Notes: generated by a model not told the origin, from the letters alone. A stretch of 64,000 bases of DNA from Rhabdophis nuchalis (GCA_039707465.1 CM077652.1:38019118-38083117), one strand, 5' to 3'; numbered from the stretch's first letter, positions 35,801 to 45,040 are shown. Program-made: numbers and translations.

Positions 35801-38800
35801 CTCCGGCTGTGTGGTTTTGGGAGGCACCCTTCCCACATAAAACGTCATCGGAAGCTGAGCAGTTTCAGGGGAAAAGTAACGCTCTTTTCTTAATCAGGTT
35901 CTTGATGCTACCAAACGGTTAGGATGTGAAGAAATGGGAGGCTATGGGCCTCTGAGGGCCCACCCGTTCTTTGATTTCATCACCTGGGAAAATCTGCATC
36001 ATCAAACCCCACCCAAGCTCACTGCCTACTTGCCAGCCATGTCGGAAGACGATGAGGATTGCTATGGGAATGTAAGTGCCAAAGGGGGACAGGAAGGTCA
36101 CTCGGATTCCAAAAACCTTGACCCCCTCCATTGAGTAGCGTGCCTAGATCAGCTTTGGAGTATCCGCTGCATCTTCACAGCCTTCATGCTCGCTCTGTCC
36201 TCCCCATCAGGGAAGGGGGCTCTTCGTGCCTCTTGGAGCATTAACTTCGGTCCGTCTATCCTCCGATACAGGCCTGGCACCCCTGAAGAGAGTCAGATGT
36301 GGGGGAAAATACGTTTTGATTTGGGTATAAAAGAAATCCATCGCTTGGACATTTCTGGGTGGGATTATATTATGGCTGAGCTGAATCCTGGACCGTGGTG
36401 CTGGGTCTGAGCCTCAGGGGTGGCCAAATCCAGAGGGGCCAGCAGGACCAAGCTAGTGCCTCTTTCCAGGACTGCTGAATCCTGCCCTGATGATATGTCC
36501 TCTGTTGTTGAGCCATGCCTTTTTGAAGCGCCCCCCCCCCCACCAGTGTATAAGTCTGACCATGCCTCACTGCATTGCACAGCATATACGACATTGCGCA
36601 TATACAGTGCAGCACAGTAAGACAAGTGTTAATGACTGGTTGACTGAAAAGACTGAAAATCCTTCCTTTCCCCTTCAGTTAGAACCGAAAAAGCTGCTCA
36701 GAGGGGAAGCAAAACCTCAAAGAAAAATCAAGGAACTCCAGTTGCCTTTAAAAGGGGGGGGGGCACCTTTGGGATGAAGGCAGAGAGCCCTTTCCTGTCA
36801 CCTGTCTCAGCACCTCCGTCTTCAGGGCCAAGGGCTAAATGGCGCTTGCTTTTATTTTGTAGTATGACAACCTTCTGAGTCAGTTTGGCTGCATGCAAGT
36901 TTCCACCTCCACCTCTTCTCAGTCACTGTCTTCCCCAGAAATGGGTCCCTTGCAGACTTCTGGAAACAACATAGAGCAATACATCCATGATCTGGACAGC
37001 AATTCCTTTGAGCTGGACCTCCAGTTCTCTGAAGAGGAGAAAAGATTGCTGTTGGCAAAACAGGCTGGTGGGAACCCTTGGTAAGTCTCGAGAGCTCTTA
37101 GCTGAGTTTTCTATGGAGTTTTAAAAATTTTAATCTGTGTACTTTTAATATTTTAATATATTTTAATTATTTATCTATTTGATTTATAACCTGTAAGCTA
37201 CCCAGAGTCACCTTGTAGAAGAGATGAGTGGCATAAAAATGATTAATAAATAAAATATTGTCCCATAGAACCTCTTACTCTTTTGAACATAGAGGAGGGT
37301 CTTAGAAGAGTAAAGAGTGGGGATGAGCTTAAAAATAAACCCCAGAGAATTTAAGATCAAACCAGAAGGAGATGAGAAGGTGAATGTGACTAATGTTAAA
37401 TGAAGTGCAGTAATTGTTCCGATTGAAGGAAGAAGGGCTTGCTTCTACATGGCAACATGGAAGAGATTTTCTTGGAACACTTAAGAATTTTCTCTAGCTG
37501 ACAAAATGTAGGTTGAGAACATCGGCTGCTATTCTTTGAAGTGCAGAGAGAAGAGAAGACTTTCTTAGGAGTTGTCTAAAATCATTAAACAACATTGCAT
37601 AAAATTTCTCTAGCAAGCAGAAGAACTTGTAGCCATCCAGAAGATTAGAAGTGGTGGTCTCCTGACCATGTACAGAGAGCCCCAAGTTCCCCATTCCTTC
37701 TTTAAAGCACTGCAAGCTTTCAGAATGGAGAAGCTGGTGTTGCTGTTAGGTCTGTTTTTTCTTGGCCCATGAGAAACAGTCTCAAAGGGTGATGTTTCCT
37801 TTCTGGTTCTCAGAGGGGTTGTGCTGTCTCATGTTGCAAATTGGGGTGGCTCAAAGATAGGATGATGGAATAATGTGCTGTGATGTTTTCTCTTTAGGCA
37901 CCAATTTGTAGAAAACAATTTAATACTGAAAATGGGGCCCGTAGACAAGAGAAAGGTAAGTGACTTGGTCCTCTTGCTTCTGGGAACTCAGCACCGGAAT
38001 CCAGTTGCCCCTATCTAGTCAATCCAGGGAGACGGAACGTGGGGACCCCTTCCAGCTCCTCTGCCATGAAAGGGTGCCATGAAAGAGAAAGGCCTCAGGG
38101 GGAGACACTAAGCAAGGGTCACCCTGGGTGTGGTTTAATCCCTGGAAATGGGGACGCATCGAGTTGTGATGGCCATAGAATAAGGTGAATTGCTTGCCTG
38201 CTGGAAGGTAGTTCTAGAAGTCTTGGACCAGAGTTAGCCATTGTAGCCAACCTCTGCAGCAGCGATGGGAGGCAGCTCTGGAACCCCCAGGCCTTTTATG
38301 TGGAGCAATCCAGAACAAAATCGGTGCTCTGAATGCTCAGATTGTAATGGCAGGCCCAAGGATGCCTTTGCTCTGGCTGCTTCTGATAGTCTAATGAGTG
38401 GCTGACAAAGAAGGAATATACTCAAATGAAAATTATCATAAACTGTAACTAAGGCAAACATGCAACAGCCACGGCTTTCCATCCTGAAACGGATTTTTCC
38501 ATCTTTTCCCAAAGATTTCTGGAAAAAAGACAGGCTGGTGGCTTCCTGAGATGATTGCTCCCATCAGACCCTGTTAACATCCTGACCTGGGAGACGGGCA
38601 GCCTTTTGGTGGCCCTAATCCCTTGGCCTGGGGGCAGAGAATGAGGGCTTTTCCTGTGAGATAGGAACTCTGGCAAGGCAATTTAGACTTCTGTGTCAGT
38701 GCACATCAAGAAATGTCTGTGTCTCTCATTCAAAGACAGTTGCGTGGCTGTTGAATTTATACTTCTGTGAATGTTAAATTTTATGGAGAGATACTCAAAC

Positions 38801-41800
38801 AACAATGTGCCCAGCAGGAAGTGGGATCCACTAATTAACATCCGGGAGGCACATCACACAACCTATAGTTGAGATTTGGGAGGTGTGTGCATTGGCCTGT
38901 CTACAGCCATCTGCAACCTGTGCTTACAACATCAGCCCCTTCGCAGTGTAACAGTTGCAGACAAGGTTCTACATTTAGGCAACAAAAACGAAATGCACAG
39001 GTATAGTATAGGTGGTATCTTGCTCAATAGCAGTAACTGTGACAGGGATCTTGGAGTCCTAGTGGACAACCATTTAAATAGGAGCCAGCTGTGGGAAGCA
39101 GCTGCCAAAAAAGCCAACACAGTTCTAGGCTGCATCAACAGAGGGAGAGAATCAAGATCACGTGAAATGTTAATACCACTTTATAAGGCCTTGGGAAGGC
39201 CACACTTGGAATACGGCATTCATTTTTGGTCGCCAAAATGTAGAAAAGATATGGAGACTCTAGAGAGAGTGCAGAGAAGAGCAACCAAGAGGATTAGGGG
39301 ACTGGAGACTAAAACATATGAAGAACACTTGCAGGAACTGAGTAGGTCCAGTTTAATAAAAAGAAGGACCAGGGGAGACATGATAGCAGCCCTGCCTGAG
39401 CTGCTCGAGGTGATCGCCGAGATGGCGGTGGAGACCCCCAGACTGGTAGTCATGGGGGACTTTAACCTGCCATCGGCGGGCGAAACATCCGAGGCAGCTC
39501 GGGAGTTCATGGCTTCCATGACGGCCATGGACCTGACCCAAATAGTTCAGGGCCCCACTCACGAGGGAGGACACACGCTGGATCTGATTTTTGTCTCTGG
39601 GCAGTGGAGAAGTGATCTCGGAACAGGGGACTTAGCCATTTTACCCTTGTCATGGACAGATCACTCTCTCCTCTGGATGGACTTTCCAACCGTCACACCC
39701 CACCGCGGGGAGGCGGAACCGGAGATATCGAGATGGTTCTGCCCCAGGCGCCTGATGGACCCTGAAAGGTTCCAGAGGGAGTTTGGGCCAATACCTGTGA
39801 CCCTGTCCTGCAACTTGACTGAGGACCTAGTGGCCGCATGGTATAGTGCAGCCACGGGGGCCCTGAACCGAGTCGCGCCCTTGCGGCCTCTCACGCGGCG
39901 TTGAATCACCCAGGCCCCCTGGTTTACCGAGGAGCTGCGGGAGATGAAACGCCGCAAGAGACGCCTAGAGAGTAGGTGGAGATCCTCTCGGTCCGAAGCT
40001 GACCGAACACTAGTGAGAGACCATATTAGGACTTACTTAGTGGCGTTAAGAGTGGCCAAATGTGAGTATTGTGCCACCCTTATCGCGTCCGTGGATAACC
40101 GCCCTGCCGCCCTGTTTGGGGTGACCCGCTCCCTCCTTCACCAGAGGCCACGGGAAGCCCCTTTGCAGGGTCGAGCAGAGGAATTTGGAGTTTATCTGCA
40201 GGACAAAATCACTCAGATTCGGAACGAGTTGCCCTCCACTGAAAGTGATCCAGTCGGTTTATCCGATGCTGGTCTTGAGATAACATCTTGAGAGGAGTTT
40301 GACTTTGTCACTACTGAGGATATGGACAGGTTGTTGAGGAGCCTTAGGGCCACCACATGTTTATTGGACCCGTGTCCCTCCTGGCTTGTACTGGCATCCT
40401 GGGAGGTTACACGAGGCTGGCTCCAGGACATTGTGAATGCGTCTTTGAGTGAGGGGTTCTTACCTACCGTCTTGAAAGAGGCGGTAGTGAGGCCCCTCCT
40501 CAAGAAGCCTTCCCTGGACCCAGCATTATTGGAGAATTACCGTCCGGTCTCCAACCTTCACTTTCTTGTGAAGGTTGTAGAGAGTGTGGTGGCTCAACAG
40601 TTTCCTCGACACCTGGAGGAAGTTGATTATCTAGACCCGCGCCAGTCCGGCTTCCGGCCCAGTCACAGCACCGAGATGGCATTGGTCGCGTTGGTGGATG
40701 ATCTCTGGAGGGCACGGGATAGGAGTTGCTCCTCTATCCTAGTCCTATTAGACTTCTCAGCGGCTTTTGATACCATCGACCATGGTATCTTATTGCACCG
40801 ATTGGGGGGGTTGGGGCTGAGAGGTACCGTTCTGCGGTGGTTCTCATCCTACCTCTCTGGTCGGTGGCAATGGGTGTTGGCAGGAGGGCAGAGGTCGGCC
40901 CCGAGGCCCCTCACATGTGGGGTTCCTCAGGGGTCGGTCCTCTCGCCACTTCTGTTCAACACCTATATGAAGCCGCTGGGCGAGATCATCCGTGGTTTTG
41001 GGGTGGAATACTATCTGTACGCTGACGACACTCAGTTGTACATATCTACCCCAAACCACCCCAATGATGCCGTCGAGGTGCTGTCCCAGCCGTACGGATC
41101 TGGATGGGTAGTAACAAACTCAAGCTCAACCCGTCCAAGACCGAGTGGCTGTGGTTTCCGGCACCCCGGTTCAGCCAGGTAAGTCCAACACTGGCCATTG
41201 GGGGCAAACAACTGGCCCCCGTGGAGAGGGCGCGCAACTTGGGTGTCCTCCTGGATTCCCGGCTGTCCATGGAGGACCATGTGATGGCCGTGGCCAGGAG
41301 GGCGTTTTATCAGGTACGCCTGATACGCCAGTTGCGCCCCTTACTGGACCGGATGGCCCTTCGCACAGTCACTCAAGCACTTGTGACATCCCGGCTGGAC
41401 TACTGTAATGCTCTCTACATGGGGCTCCCCTTGAGGTGGACTGGAAGGCTACAGTTAGTCCAGAACGCGGCCGCGTGGGTGATTATGGGTGCCTCAAAGC
41501 AATCCCACATAACACCTCTACTGCGCTAGCTGCACTGGCTACCTGTGGCCTTTCGGGTGCGCTTCAAGGTGTTGACAACCATCTTTAAATCGCTCCATGG
41601 CTCGGGGCCTAGCTATATACAAGACCGCCTCCTGCCCCATACATCCCTTCGTCTGATCCACTCCCACAGAGAGGGTCTTCTCTGGGTACCGTCGGCCGGG
41701 CAATGCCGGTTGGCGATGCCCAGGTGAAGGGCCTTCTCTGTGGCGGGCCCAGCCCTCTGGAACAACCTGCCCCCCGACCTACGCACTACCTCGGACCTCC

Positions 41801-43268
41801 GCCTCTTCCGCCAGCGTCTCAAGACATATTTATTCCAACAAGCCGGCCTTGCATAACCCCCCGTTTCTGACTTTTATCTGCATAAATTTTAATTCTCAGG
41901 GTATTAAAAGGGGTTTTAGCAAGGGATTTAATTTAATAGTTTTTTAATAATGTATTTTGTAATTTTGTATGGTTTTTAATATTGCCTGTGTGCCTCCCTG
42001 GGTCCTAACAACGAGAAGGGCGGGGTATAAATTTGAAAAATAATAAAAAATAATAATGAAATAGCAGTGTTCCAATATCTCAGGGGTTGCCCCAAAGAAG
42101 AGGGAGTCAAGCTAGTCTCCAAGGCACCTGAGGGCAGGAGAAGAAGCAATGGGTGGAAACTAATCAAGGAGAGAAACAACTTAGAACTGAGGAGGAATTT
42201 CCTGACAGTTAGAACAATTAATCAGTGGAACAGAAGTTGCCTCCAGAAGTTGTGGATGCCCCAACAATGGAAGTCTTCAAGAAGATGTAGGATAGCCATT
42301 TGTCTGAAATGGTATAGGGCTTCCTGCCTAGGCAGGGGGTTGGACTAGAAGACCTCCAAGGTCCCTTCCAACTCTGCTATTGTATTGTATTGTAAGTCTA
42401 AATCAAGCTTTAATGTTCAGCTCTGCTTTTTGGAAAGCATTGAATTGTTTTGGTTTCCGATTTAAGGAATTTGTTATACTAATGGCATAACAATAGCTTC
42501 TTGTGAGGCCTTCCTTTTCTGGAGCTAGAAGGCAAGGTCCCAAGCAGCATCCCGTGGAATTGTATATACTGGTCATGCTTTGAAAGCCTTTAATGGGCTC
42601 CGGGTGCCATGTGCTTCTCCACAGGGGCTGTTTGCCCGCCGGCGACAGCTGCTGCTCACGGAAGGGCCACACCTGTACTATGTTGATCCAGTCAACAAAG
42701 TCCTGAAAGGGGAGATTCCTTGGTCACTGGAACTCCGACCAGAAGCCAAGAACTTCAAGACCTTTTTTGTCCACACAGTAAGTGACCTGCCCAGCCAGTT
42801 CAAGTGGAGTTTTCCTTAATGGCAAATTATGTCCTGGGATGTTCATCCAAATGATTGGGGGGGGAGGGGGGCAGCATTTAGCCTATTTTGAGAACAGGAG
42901 CTGAGAAATCCCTAATTGAGAAACGAAATAGGCCTAAATGCAGCTCTGAGCTTGGCATCTGCAACCATTTCCTCCTAGTGGTAGCAGGAAGTAGGAGCAG
43001 CCCTGGGCATTTGCCTTAGGACACTGGGTGGCATGTACAGGGGAAGCCCCATTGGGCAGAAGCTGGCACAGACGTCTTCAGGCCTAAAGCCAAACCTGCT
43101 GCTGGCAGTGGATTAACTGGCTGGTGAAATGAGCAGGTGCTAAATCTTCTTTACTTACAGCCTAACAGGACGTACTACCTGATGGACCCAAGTGGGAACG
43201 CTCATAAGTGGTGCAAAAAGATACAAGAGGTTTGGCGACACAGATACCACCAGAATGCTGCGAAATGA
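20588..43268 (+). CDS. PDPK1: 3-phosphoinositide-dependent protein kinase 1, 13 coding exons, lacking only the first short coding exon
   Basis: Serine/threonine kinase that phosphorylates the activation loop of AGC kinases (AKT, S6K, SGK, PKC) at PIP3-rich membrane and in the cytosol. Coding exons are 20588-20812, 21373-21415, 21888-22025, 22825-22969, 26978-27075, 27163-27238, 30010-30078, 30716-30812, 35898-36071, 36863-37080, 37898-37955, 42625-42777 and 43161-43268. They total 1602 nt (533 codons plus stop), all flanked by AG/GT with consistent phases. Visible in order: glycine-rich loop GEGSFST, catalytic [17 protein letters not shown], activation-loop [16 protein letters not shown] with its autophosphorylated serine, SDLWALGC, then a C-terminal PH domain with the basic KRKGLFARRR patch that binds phosphoinositides. 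Human PDPK1 is 556 aa; the first exon should add about eight residues here, giving a slightly shorter protein because the N-terminal linker is shorter. No stop or frameshift is seen. The family call is certain; the 5' start is not in the window. Confidence 0.97.
21373..21415 (+). CDS. PDPK1: PDPK1 coding exon 3 (43 nt)
   Basis: Encodes [14 protein letters not shown] plus the first base of the next codon. It continues strand beta-2 of the kinase N-lobe directly from the glycine loop. Acceptor AACAG and donor GTGAGT. It is too short to be seen as a free reading frame; recognised by match to the PDPK1 protein and phase continuity. Confidence 0.95.
21488..21797. mobile_element. hAT element in PDPK1 intron 3, perfect TSD
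   Basis: Left end CCGTAATGGTGAACCTATGG belongs to the same family as 2586 and 8226. Octamer CTATAAGG lies at 21480-21487 and again at 21798-21805. 310 bp; the right terminus (GCCAGTCCG) is degraded. It fills most of the 472-bp intron. Confidence 0.85.
21888..22025 (+). CDS. PDPK1: PDPK1 coding exon 4: catalytic lysine, helix C and PIF pocket
   Basis: Completes the isoleucine codon and reads [20 protein letters not shown], then [20 protein letters not shown]. It holds the ATP-anchoring lysine (IKILEK), the helix C glutamate, and most residues of the PIF pocket that docks the hydrophobic motif of substrate kinases. Donor GTATCC is weaker than the others but the phase (one base of the tyrosine codon) fits exon 5 exactly. 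Confidence 0.95.
22300..22650 (+). repeat. Unclassified interspersed repeat in PDPK1 intron 4
   Basis: Contains AATAGTGACTTACAAACTGT, CTTCTGTGGTCACAAGATTG, ACAACCACTGT and TTGACTTATGGCTTACAATG. Same family as the segments at 17.4, 31.85 and 46.0 kb by shared phrases. Confidence 0.45.
22825..22969 (+). CDS. PDPK1: PDPK1 coding exon 5: hinge to catalytic loop
   Basis: Reads [20 protein letters not shown] and continues to [12 protein letters not shown] plus two bases of the HRD arginine. It encodes the hinge that contacts adenine and helices D and E. Acceptor TTCAG, donor GTAATG. Intron 5 after it is about 4 kb, enlarged by an L2 insertion. Confidence 0.95.
22970..24074. other. PDPK1 intron 5, 5' part: nothing recognised
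   Basis: Short frames only; no repeat family named with confidence. Confidence 0.4.
24080..26310 (+). mobile_element. L2-type LINE in PDPK1 intron 5, broken reading frame
   Basis: Starts in the linker after the endonuclease ([38 protein letters not shown]) and runs through the RT to the 3' end. The frame is broken by a TAG at 24857-24859, a one-base loss at about 24970, and another at about 25565. The RT YADD is changed to YADDIQ-type context but the two aspartates remain. The 3' end GTGCGCCGCCCTGGGTCC is followed by AAACTG repeats at about 26288-26310. It belongs to the LGLRG subgroup with the 39390 and 48135 copies. Confidence 0.85.
26311..26977. other. PDPK1 intron 5, 3' part: nothing recognised
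   Basis: AT-rich with a T run at 26889-26900. Ends in the exon 6 polypyrimidine tract. Confidence 0.4.
26978..27075 (+). CDS. PDPK1: PDPK1 coding exon 6: catalytic loop and DFG
   Basis: Completes the HRD arginine and reads [10 protein letters not shown], then [16 protein letters not shown]. It contains the catalytic aspartate (HRD split across the intron) and the magnesium-binding DFG aspartate. Acceptor TTTTTTTAG with a long pyrimidine tract, donor GTGTGT. Confidence 0.96.
27163..27238 (+). CDS. PDPK1: PDPK1 coding exon 7: activation loop
   Basis: Reads [20 protein letters not shown] and ends at KSACK plus two bases. The serine in ANSF corresponds to the trans-autophosphorylated activation-loop serine (human Ser241). 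SPE replaces the canonical APE, as in other PDPK1 proteins. Acceptor TTCAG, donor GTGAGC. Confidence 0.96.
27445..28295 (-). mobile_element. CR1 LINE, 3' part of RT, in PDPK1 intron 7
   Basis: On the - strand a 156-codon frame (27997-27527) reads [37 protein letters not shown] and [20 protein letters not shown], the CR1 RT C-terminus. Sequence continues 5' of that to about 28295 in broken frames ([10 protein letters not shown] on the antisense gives the complementary [11 protein letters not shown] text). The 3' end carries an ATTGT-type pentamer tail at 27447-27465. Truncated, not autonomous. Confidence 0.87.
28660..29895 (+). repeat. Old L2-type LINE relic in PDPK1 intron 7
   Basis: Fragments read [48 protein letters not shown], then [10 protein letters not shown], and further on the thumb region to CTTCTCTGTGGTGGCTCCCT at 29735. 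All frames are broken by many indels. It is clearly older than the other L2 copies. Confidence 0.7.
30010..30078 (+). CDS. PDPK1: PDPK1 coding exon 8: subdomain IX
   Basis: Reads [20 protein letters not shown] then RAG. The acceptor is GATGAAG with a poor polypyrimidine tract but the match and phase are exact. Donor GTAAGG. The one change against human visible here, a valine for isoleucine in GCIxYQL, is conservative. Confidence 0.94.
30079..30715. other. PDPK1 intron 8: nothing recognised
   Basis: No repeat or exon seen. A C-rich patch lies at 30590-30604 and a T run precedes the exon 9 acceptor. Confidence 0.4.
30716..30812 (+). CDS. PDPK1: PDPK1 coding exon 9: kinase C-lobe
   Basis: Reads [20 protein letters not shown] then [12 protein letters not shown]. 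Acceptor T-rich then GCAG, donor GTAAAT. Phase 2 in, phase 0 out. It is followed by the largest PDPK1 intron in the window (about 5.1 kb). Confidence 0.95.
30813..31844. other. PDPK1 intron 9, 5' part: nothing recognised
   Basis: Short frames on both strands with no domain; a TTTA-rich patch at about 31579-31602. Confidence 0.4.
31845..32165 (+). repeat. Unclassified interspersed repeat in PDPK1 intron 9
   Basis: Begins TTTTACAGGTGATCCGCAGG and contains TTACAACCACTTATTCAGTA, GACTTACAGCAACTC, and GTGATGTCACATGACCAAAT. Same family as 17.4, 22.3 and 46.0 kb. Confidence 0.5.
32210..32435 (+). repeat. tRNA-derived SINE (Sauria/Squam-like)
   Basis: Starts GGAGCCGTGGTGGCGCAGTG. TGGCGCAGTGG at 32219-32229 is a perfect RNA polymerase III A box; a decayed B box (AGCTAGATTCTCA) lies at about 32279-32291. 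The body has CTTCTATCCTCCCCAGGTCG and GCTGTAAAGCACTGCAAAGC, and it ends in TTTTAAGTGCTTTTGCT. This tail and body are typical of squamate tRNA SINEs; the exact family name is from memory and not checked. Confidence 0.8.
32560..32640. repeat. Half copy of the palindromic hAT MITE
   Basis: Has only the right arm (GGCTGGGGAATTCTGGGAGT to GGAGACCCCTG). The following octamer TTCTAGAT has the central TA. Confidence 0.7.
33600..34030 (-). repeat. L1-like LINE relic in PDPK1 intron 9
   Basis: On the - strand 33904-33641 reads [18 protein letters not shown] then [16 protein letters not shown], matching the L1 RT region with IHxDQxGFxxxRQxxDN. The flanks (33280-33600 and to about 34030) are AT-rich and possibly the same element. 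Broken and short. Confidence 0.6.
34105..34165. repeat. Half copy of the palindromic hAT MITE
   Basis: Left-arm-like text: GTCCAGTGTTTCTAAATGTC, AGCAACTTTAAGAGATGTGA, CCCAGAATTCCCCAGACAGC. Diverged. Confidence 0.55.
34835..35020 (+). repeat. CR1 3' end interrupted by a palindrome half
   Basis: CR1 text TTTCCTGACAGTTAGAACAA, TTCATCAGTGGGACAGCTTG is cut at about 34895 by AATTCTGGGAATTGAAGTCC (hAT MITE arm, to about 34962) and resumes with GGTCTCCTGCTTGAGCAGCG then TTGGAAGATCTCCCAAG. Confidence 0.65.
35030..35897. other. PDPK1 intron 9, 3' part: nothing recognised
   Basis: No repeat or exon recognised. Ends at the exon 10 acceptor TTAATCAG. Confidence 0.4.
35898..36071 (+). CDS. PDPK1: PDPK1 coding exon 10: end of kinase domain
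   Basis: Begins [20 protein letters not shown], then [33 protein letters not shown] and YGN. It closes the kinase C-lobe and enters the acidic linker to the PH domain. Acceptor ATCAG, donor GTAAGT. Confidence 0.96.
36072..36862. other. PDPK1 intron 10: nothing recognised
   Basis: Contains a C run at 36531-36541 and short frames without domains. Confidence 0.4.
36863..37080 (+). CDS. PDPK1: PDPK1 coding exon 11: linker and start of PH domain
   Basis: Begins [14 protein letters not shown], passes a serine/threonine-rich stretch ([11 protein letters not shown]), then [20 protein letters not shown] and [16 protein letters not shown] plus two bases of the tryptophan codon. The serine-rich part differs from human; the PH-domain part is nearly identical. 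Acceptor TGTAG, donor GTAAGT. Confidence 0.96.
37105..37255 (+). repeat. L2-like 3'-end relic in PDPK1 intron 11
   Basis: AT-rich lead followed by TAACCTGTAAGCTACCCAGA then GTGGCATAAAAATGATTAAT and an AAATAAA end, the degenerate L2 3' terminus. Confidence 0.5.
37898..37955 (+). CDS. PDPK1: PDPK1 coding exon 12 (58 nt)
   Basis: Completes the tryptophan codon and reads [19 protein letters not shown]. The final lysine/arginine cluster begins the phosphoinositide-binding basic patch of the PH domain. Acceptor TTTAG, donor GTAAGT. Downstream intron 12 is about 4.7 kb and holds an L2 nested in a CR1. Confidence 0.95.
37956..38925. other. PDPK1 intron 12, 5' part: nothing recognised
   Basis: Unique-looking sequence; no repeat family assigned before the CR1 begins at about 38930. 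Confidence 0.4.
38930..42395 (+). mobile_element. CR1 LINE split by an L2 insertion
   Basis: The 5' piece (38930-39389) reads [52 protein letters not shown] and [18 protein letters not shown]. The 3' piece (42061-42395) resumes exactly with the codons for [20 protein letters not shown] and [14 protein letters not shown] and ends in ATTGT pentamers at 42378-42393. The octave of bases ATAGCAG at both joints is a target duplication made by the L2. Confidence 0.92.
39390..42060 (+). mobile_element. L2-type LINE inserted in the CR1, 7-bp target duplication
   Basis: Flanked by ATAGCAG at 39383-39389 and 42061-42067. Starts inside the endonuclease ([36 protein letters not shown]), passes the linker and the RT ([30 protein letters not shown] at about 41020) to the 3' end with AAT-rich tail. 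Broken by in-frame stops at about 39902, 40289 and 41526 and a deletion of about 14 nt near 41090. A 5' truncation, since the endonuclease N-terminus is absent. Confidence 0.92.
42625..42777 (+). CDS. PDPK1: PDPK1 coding exon 13: PH domain core
   Basis: Begins [20 protein letters not shown] and continues to [20 protein letters not shown] then FVHT. The ARRR run supplies the arginines that contact the inositol phosphates in human PDPK1. Acceptor CCACAG, donor GTAAGT. Confidence 0.96.
42778..43160. other. PDPK1 intron 13: nothing recognised
   Basis: 383 bp without repeat or exon; a G run at 42858-42871. Confidence 0.45.
43161..43268 (+). CDS. PDPK1: PDPK1 last coding exon and stop
   Basis: Reads [35 protein letters not shown] and a TGA stop at 43266-43268. 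It is the C-terminal helix of the PH domain. The last residues differ from human and are a few residues shorter. Acceptor TTACAG. Confidence 0.95.
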   Translation, partial: PNRTYYLMDPSGNAHKWCKKIQEVWRHRYHQNAAK

Positions 43269-45040
43269 GACTGCCCCTCAGTGCCCATCTCACTCCTTTG
43301 CTGCTAGAGTGCCACGTGCCCCCAGACGGAGGACTCTTCCACGCCAGGCTCGCCTCCAGCTCCAGGGCCGAACTAGTTCTTCTGAGGAGGAGGGGAAGGA
43401 GGAGGAGGAGGAGGAAAAGCCCAGCCAGTGGAATTCAGGGTTGCTTTGCTTGCTTCTGTGCTTCTGGTGGAGCTTCTACACCCCCACCCCCACGTTCTGC
43501 TGAAACTGATTACGTTGGCTTCTGCTGCAAACGAGTGGAGATTGCATTGCTGGCTTCGCCCTAGACCAGTTAAGGTAGCCGAGCCCAGATCATGTCGGGC
43601 CTGGATTATTACTGTGATCTTCTGATTTATCATGCAACTGTGTTTCGGGGAGCTTGGAAATCTCTCTTGGTGAGAGGTTGCCACCCTTGATGCTGCTGCT
43701 GCCGTCACTTTCCTTTCTAACCAACCGTTGGTTCTTTGGTATCCAGCACTTGTCATTACTCTGGGTGTAAACCCACCAAATACTCCAGGTCATGTCCAGT
43801 TGCAGGATCTCCAAGGATGGTACTTCTAATGCCTGCCAGCCTGTCTGCCTTCAAGATGCACTCCGGCACATATGGAAAGTGAGAGGAATGGCGAACGTGA
43901 CCCTTGAAATCCTGGCATTCTAGTATCAGACATTTTTAAAACATGGAATTTTAATTTGATGCATTTACATGTTTAACTGAGCATAAAAAGTTACCAGCAT
44001 GATTTTAACTAATACTAAAGGTGAACTAGTTAGTACAAAATTGTATTGACATAATGAATAGACTCTTCACTTTTTCAGAAGAGGGAGCAAACGTTTTTCT
44101 TTCCAAGGTCTGGCAGGGGCAAAGGGTTGCAGGGCCCGGCTTTTTGTGTGGCGGGAAGGCCAAACAAAACGCTGTTGTACGACTGATGACTTGATTTGTT
44201 GTCTCTTTGTATAATGAGGTGTACAAATATTCCTGTATTGTTCATTGGCCAAGCATTGTACCTTTTAGCAACTTTGAAAATATTTTACATGATTTAAATA
44301 TATTTAAGCCCCTCTATTAATTGGACTAATTGTTGTGTTCATGTAAAAATGTTGATACAGAGGAGGGGACAATGTATGGTACTTGAGTCATATCTATCAT
44401 ATGTTTCATATTGTTCTTTTGTCTTTTTCCAATTAAACTGTCACGCTCAAACATTTCTTGAGATAGAAGCAAGGTATTGTTTCCACACCCCAAGAATCCT
44501 CCGGTTTGTGCAGGGCGGGCTCTGGACTGTCTCGCCACCCCCATTTCTGTTCCTGTCTCCTTTACATGCAGAGAATAGGAATTTGAGCAGCAATGGCGGA
44601 TTAGGCTTTTTTCCAATCCAACAGGTGACGATGTTGACGCCTCTGTTCAAAGGGAGACTTCTTGTTCGCCACAGAAGTGGCCTCTTCTGGCAGGAGCCCC
44701 CGTGGAGGTTGGCCGTGGCAAAGTCAGGACATTTGGGGTTGGGGCTGTTCTACCGTAGGACAACTTTGGGCAAGGAGAAAAGCCTTTATTTTACTCTCCC
44801 AGAGGAGATCCTACCAAAACCCTAAACCAGGTAGGGATTTAGGGAGCACAAGGAGTTTCCTTTGTGTTACTGTATTGTATGATGGAATGAGGGGGTGGGG
44901 GTGGGGAGTTGCACATTGCTGATCATTTTCATTTCTTTATTTCAATCACTGAAGAAACCAGAAATGTCCTGGGGAATTGGGCAAGTTTGGGGTAGAATTC
45001 AGTTCATTACTATACCACTTTGGAATAAATTTGAAACAAA
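43269..45040 (+). other. PDPK1: PDPK1 3' untranslated region and candidate polyadenylation sites
   Basis: No coding potential follows the stop. ATTAAA at 44432-44437 and AATAAA at 45024-45029 are the two plausible poly(A) signals; I cannot tell which is used. The region is largely free of recognisable mobile elements, unlike its surroundings, which fits a transcribed UTR. It holds a GAG/GAGGAG-rich stretch at about 43385-43420 and an AT-rich end. Confidence 0.55.

Noticed and set aside
38876..39904. 342-codon frame as a single protein
   Set aside because: It is an accidental fusion: CR1 RT C-terminus up to 39389, then L2 endonuclease from 39390, joined at the L2 insertion point.
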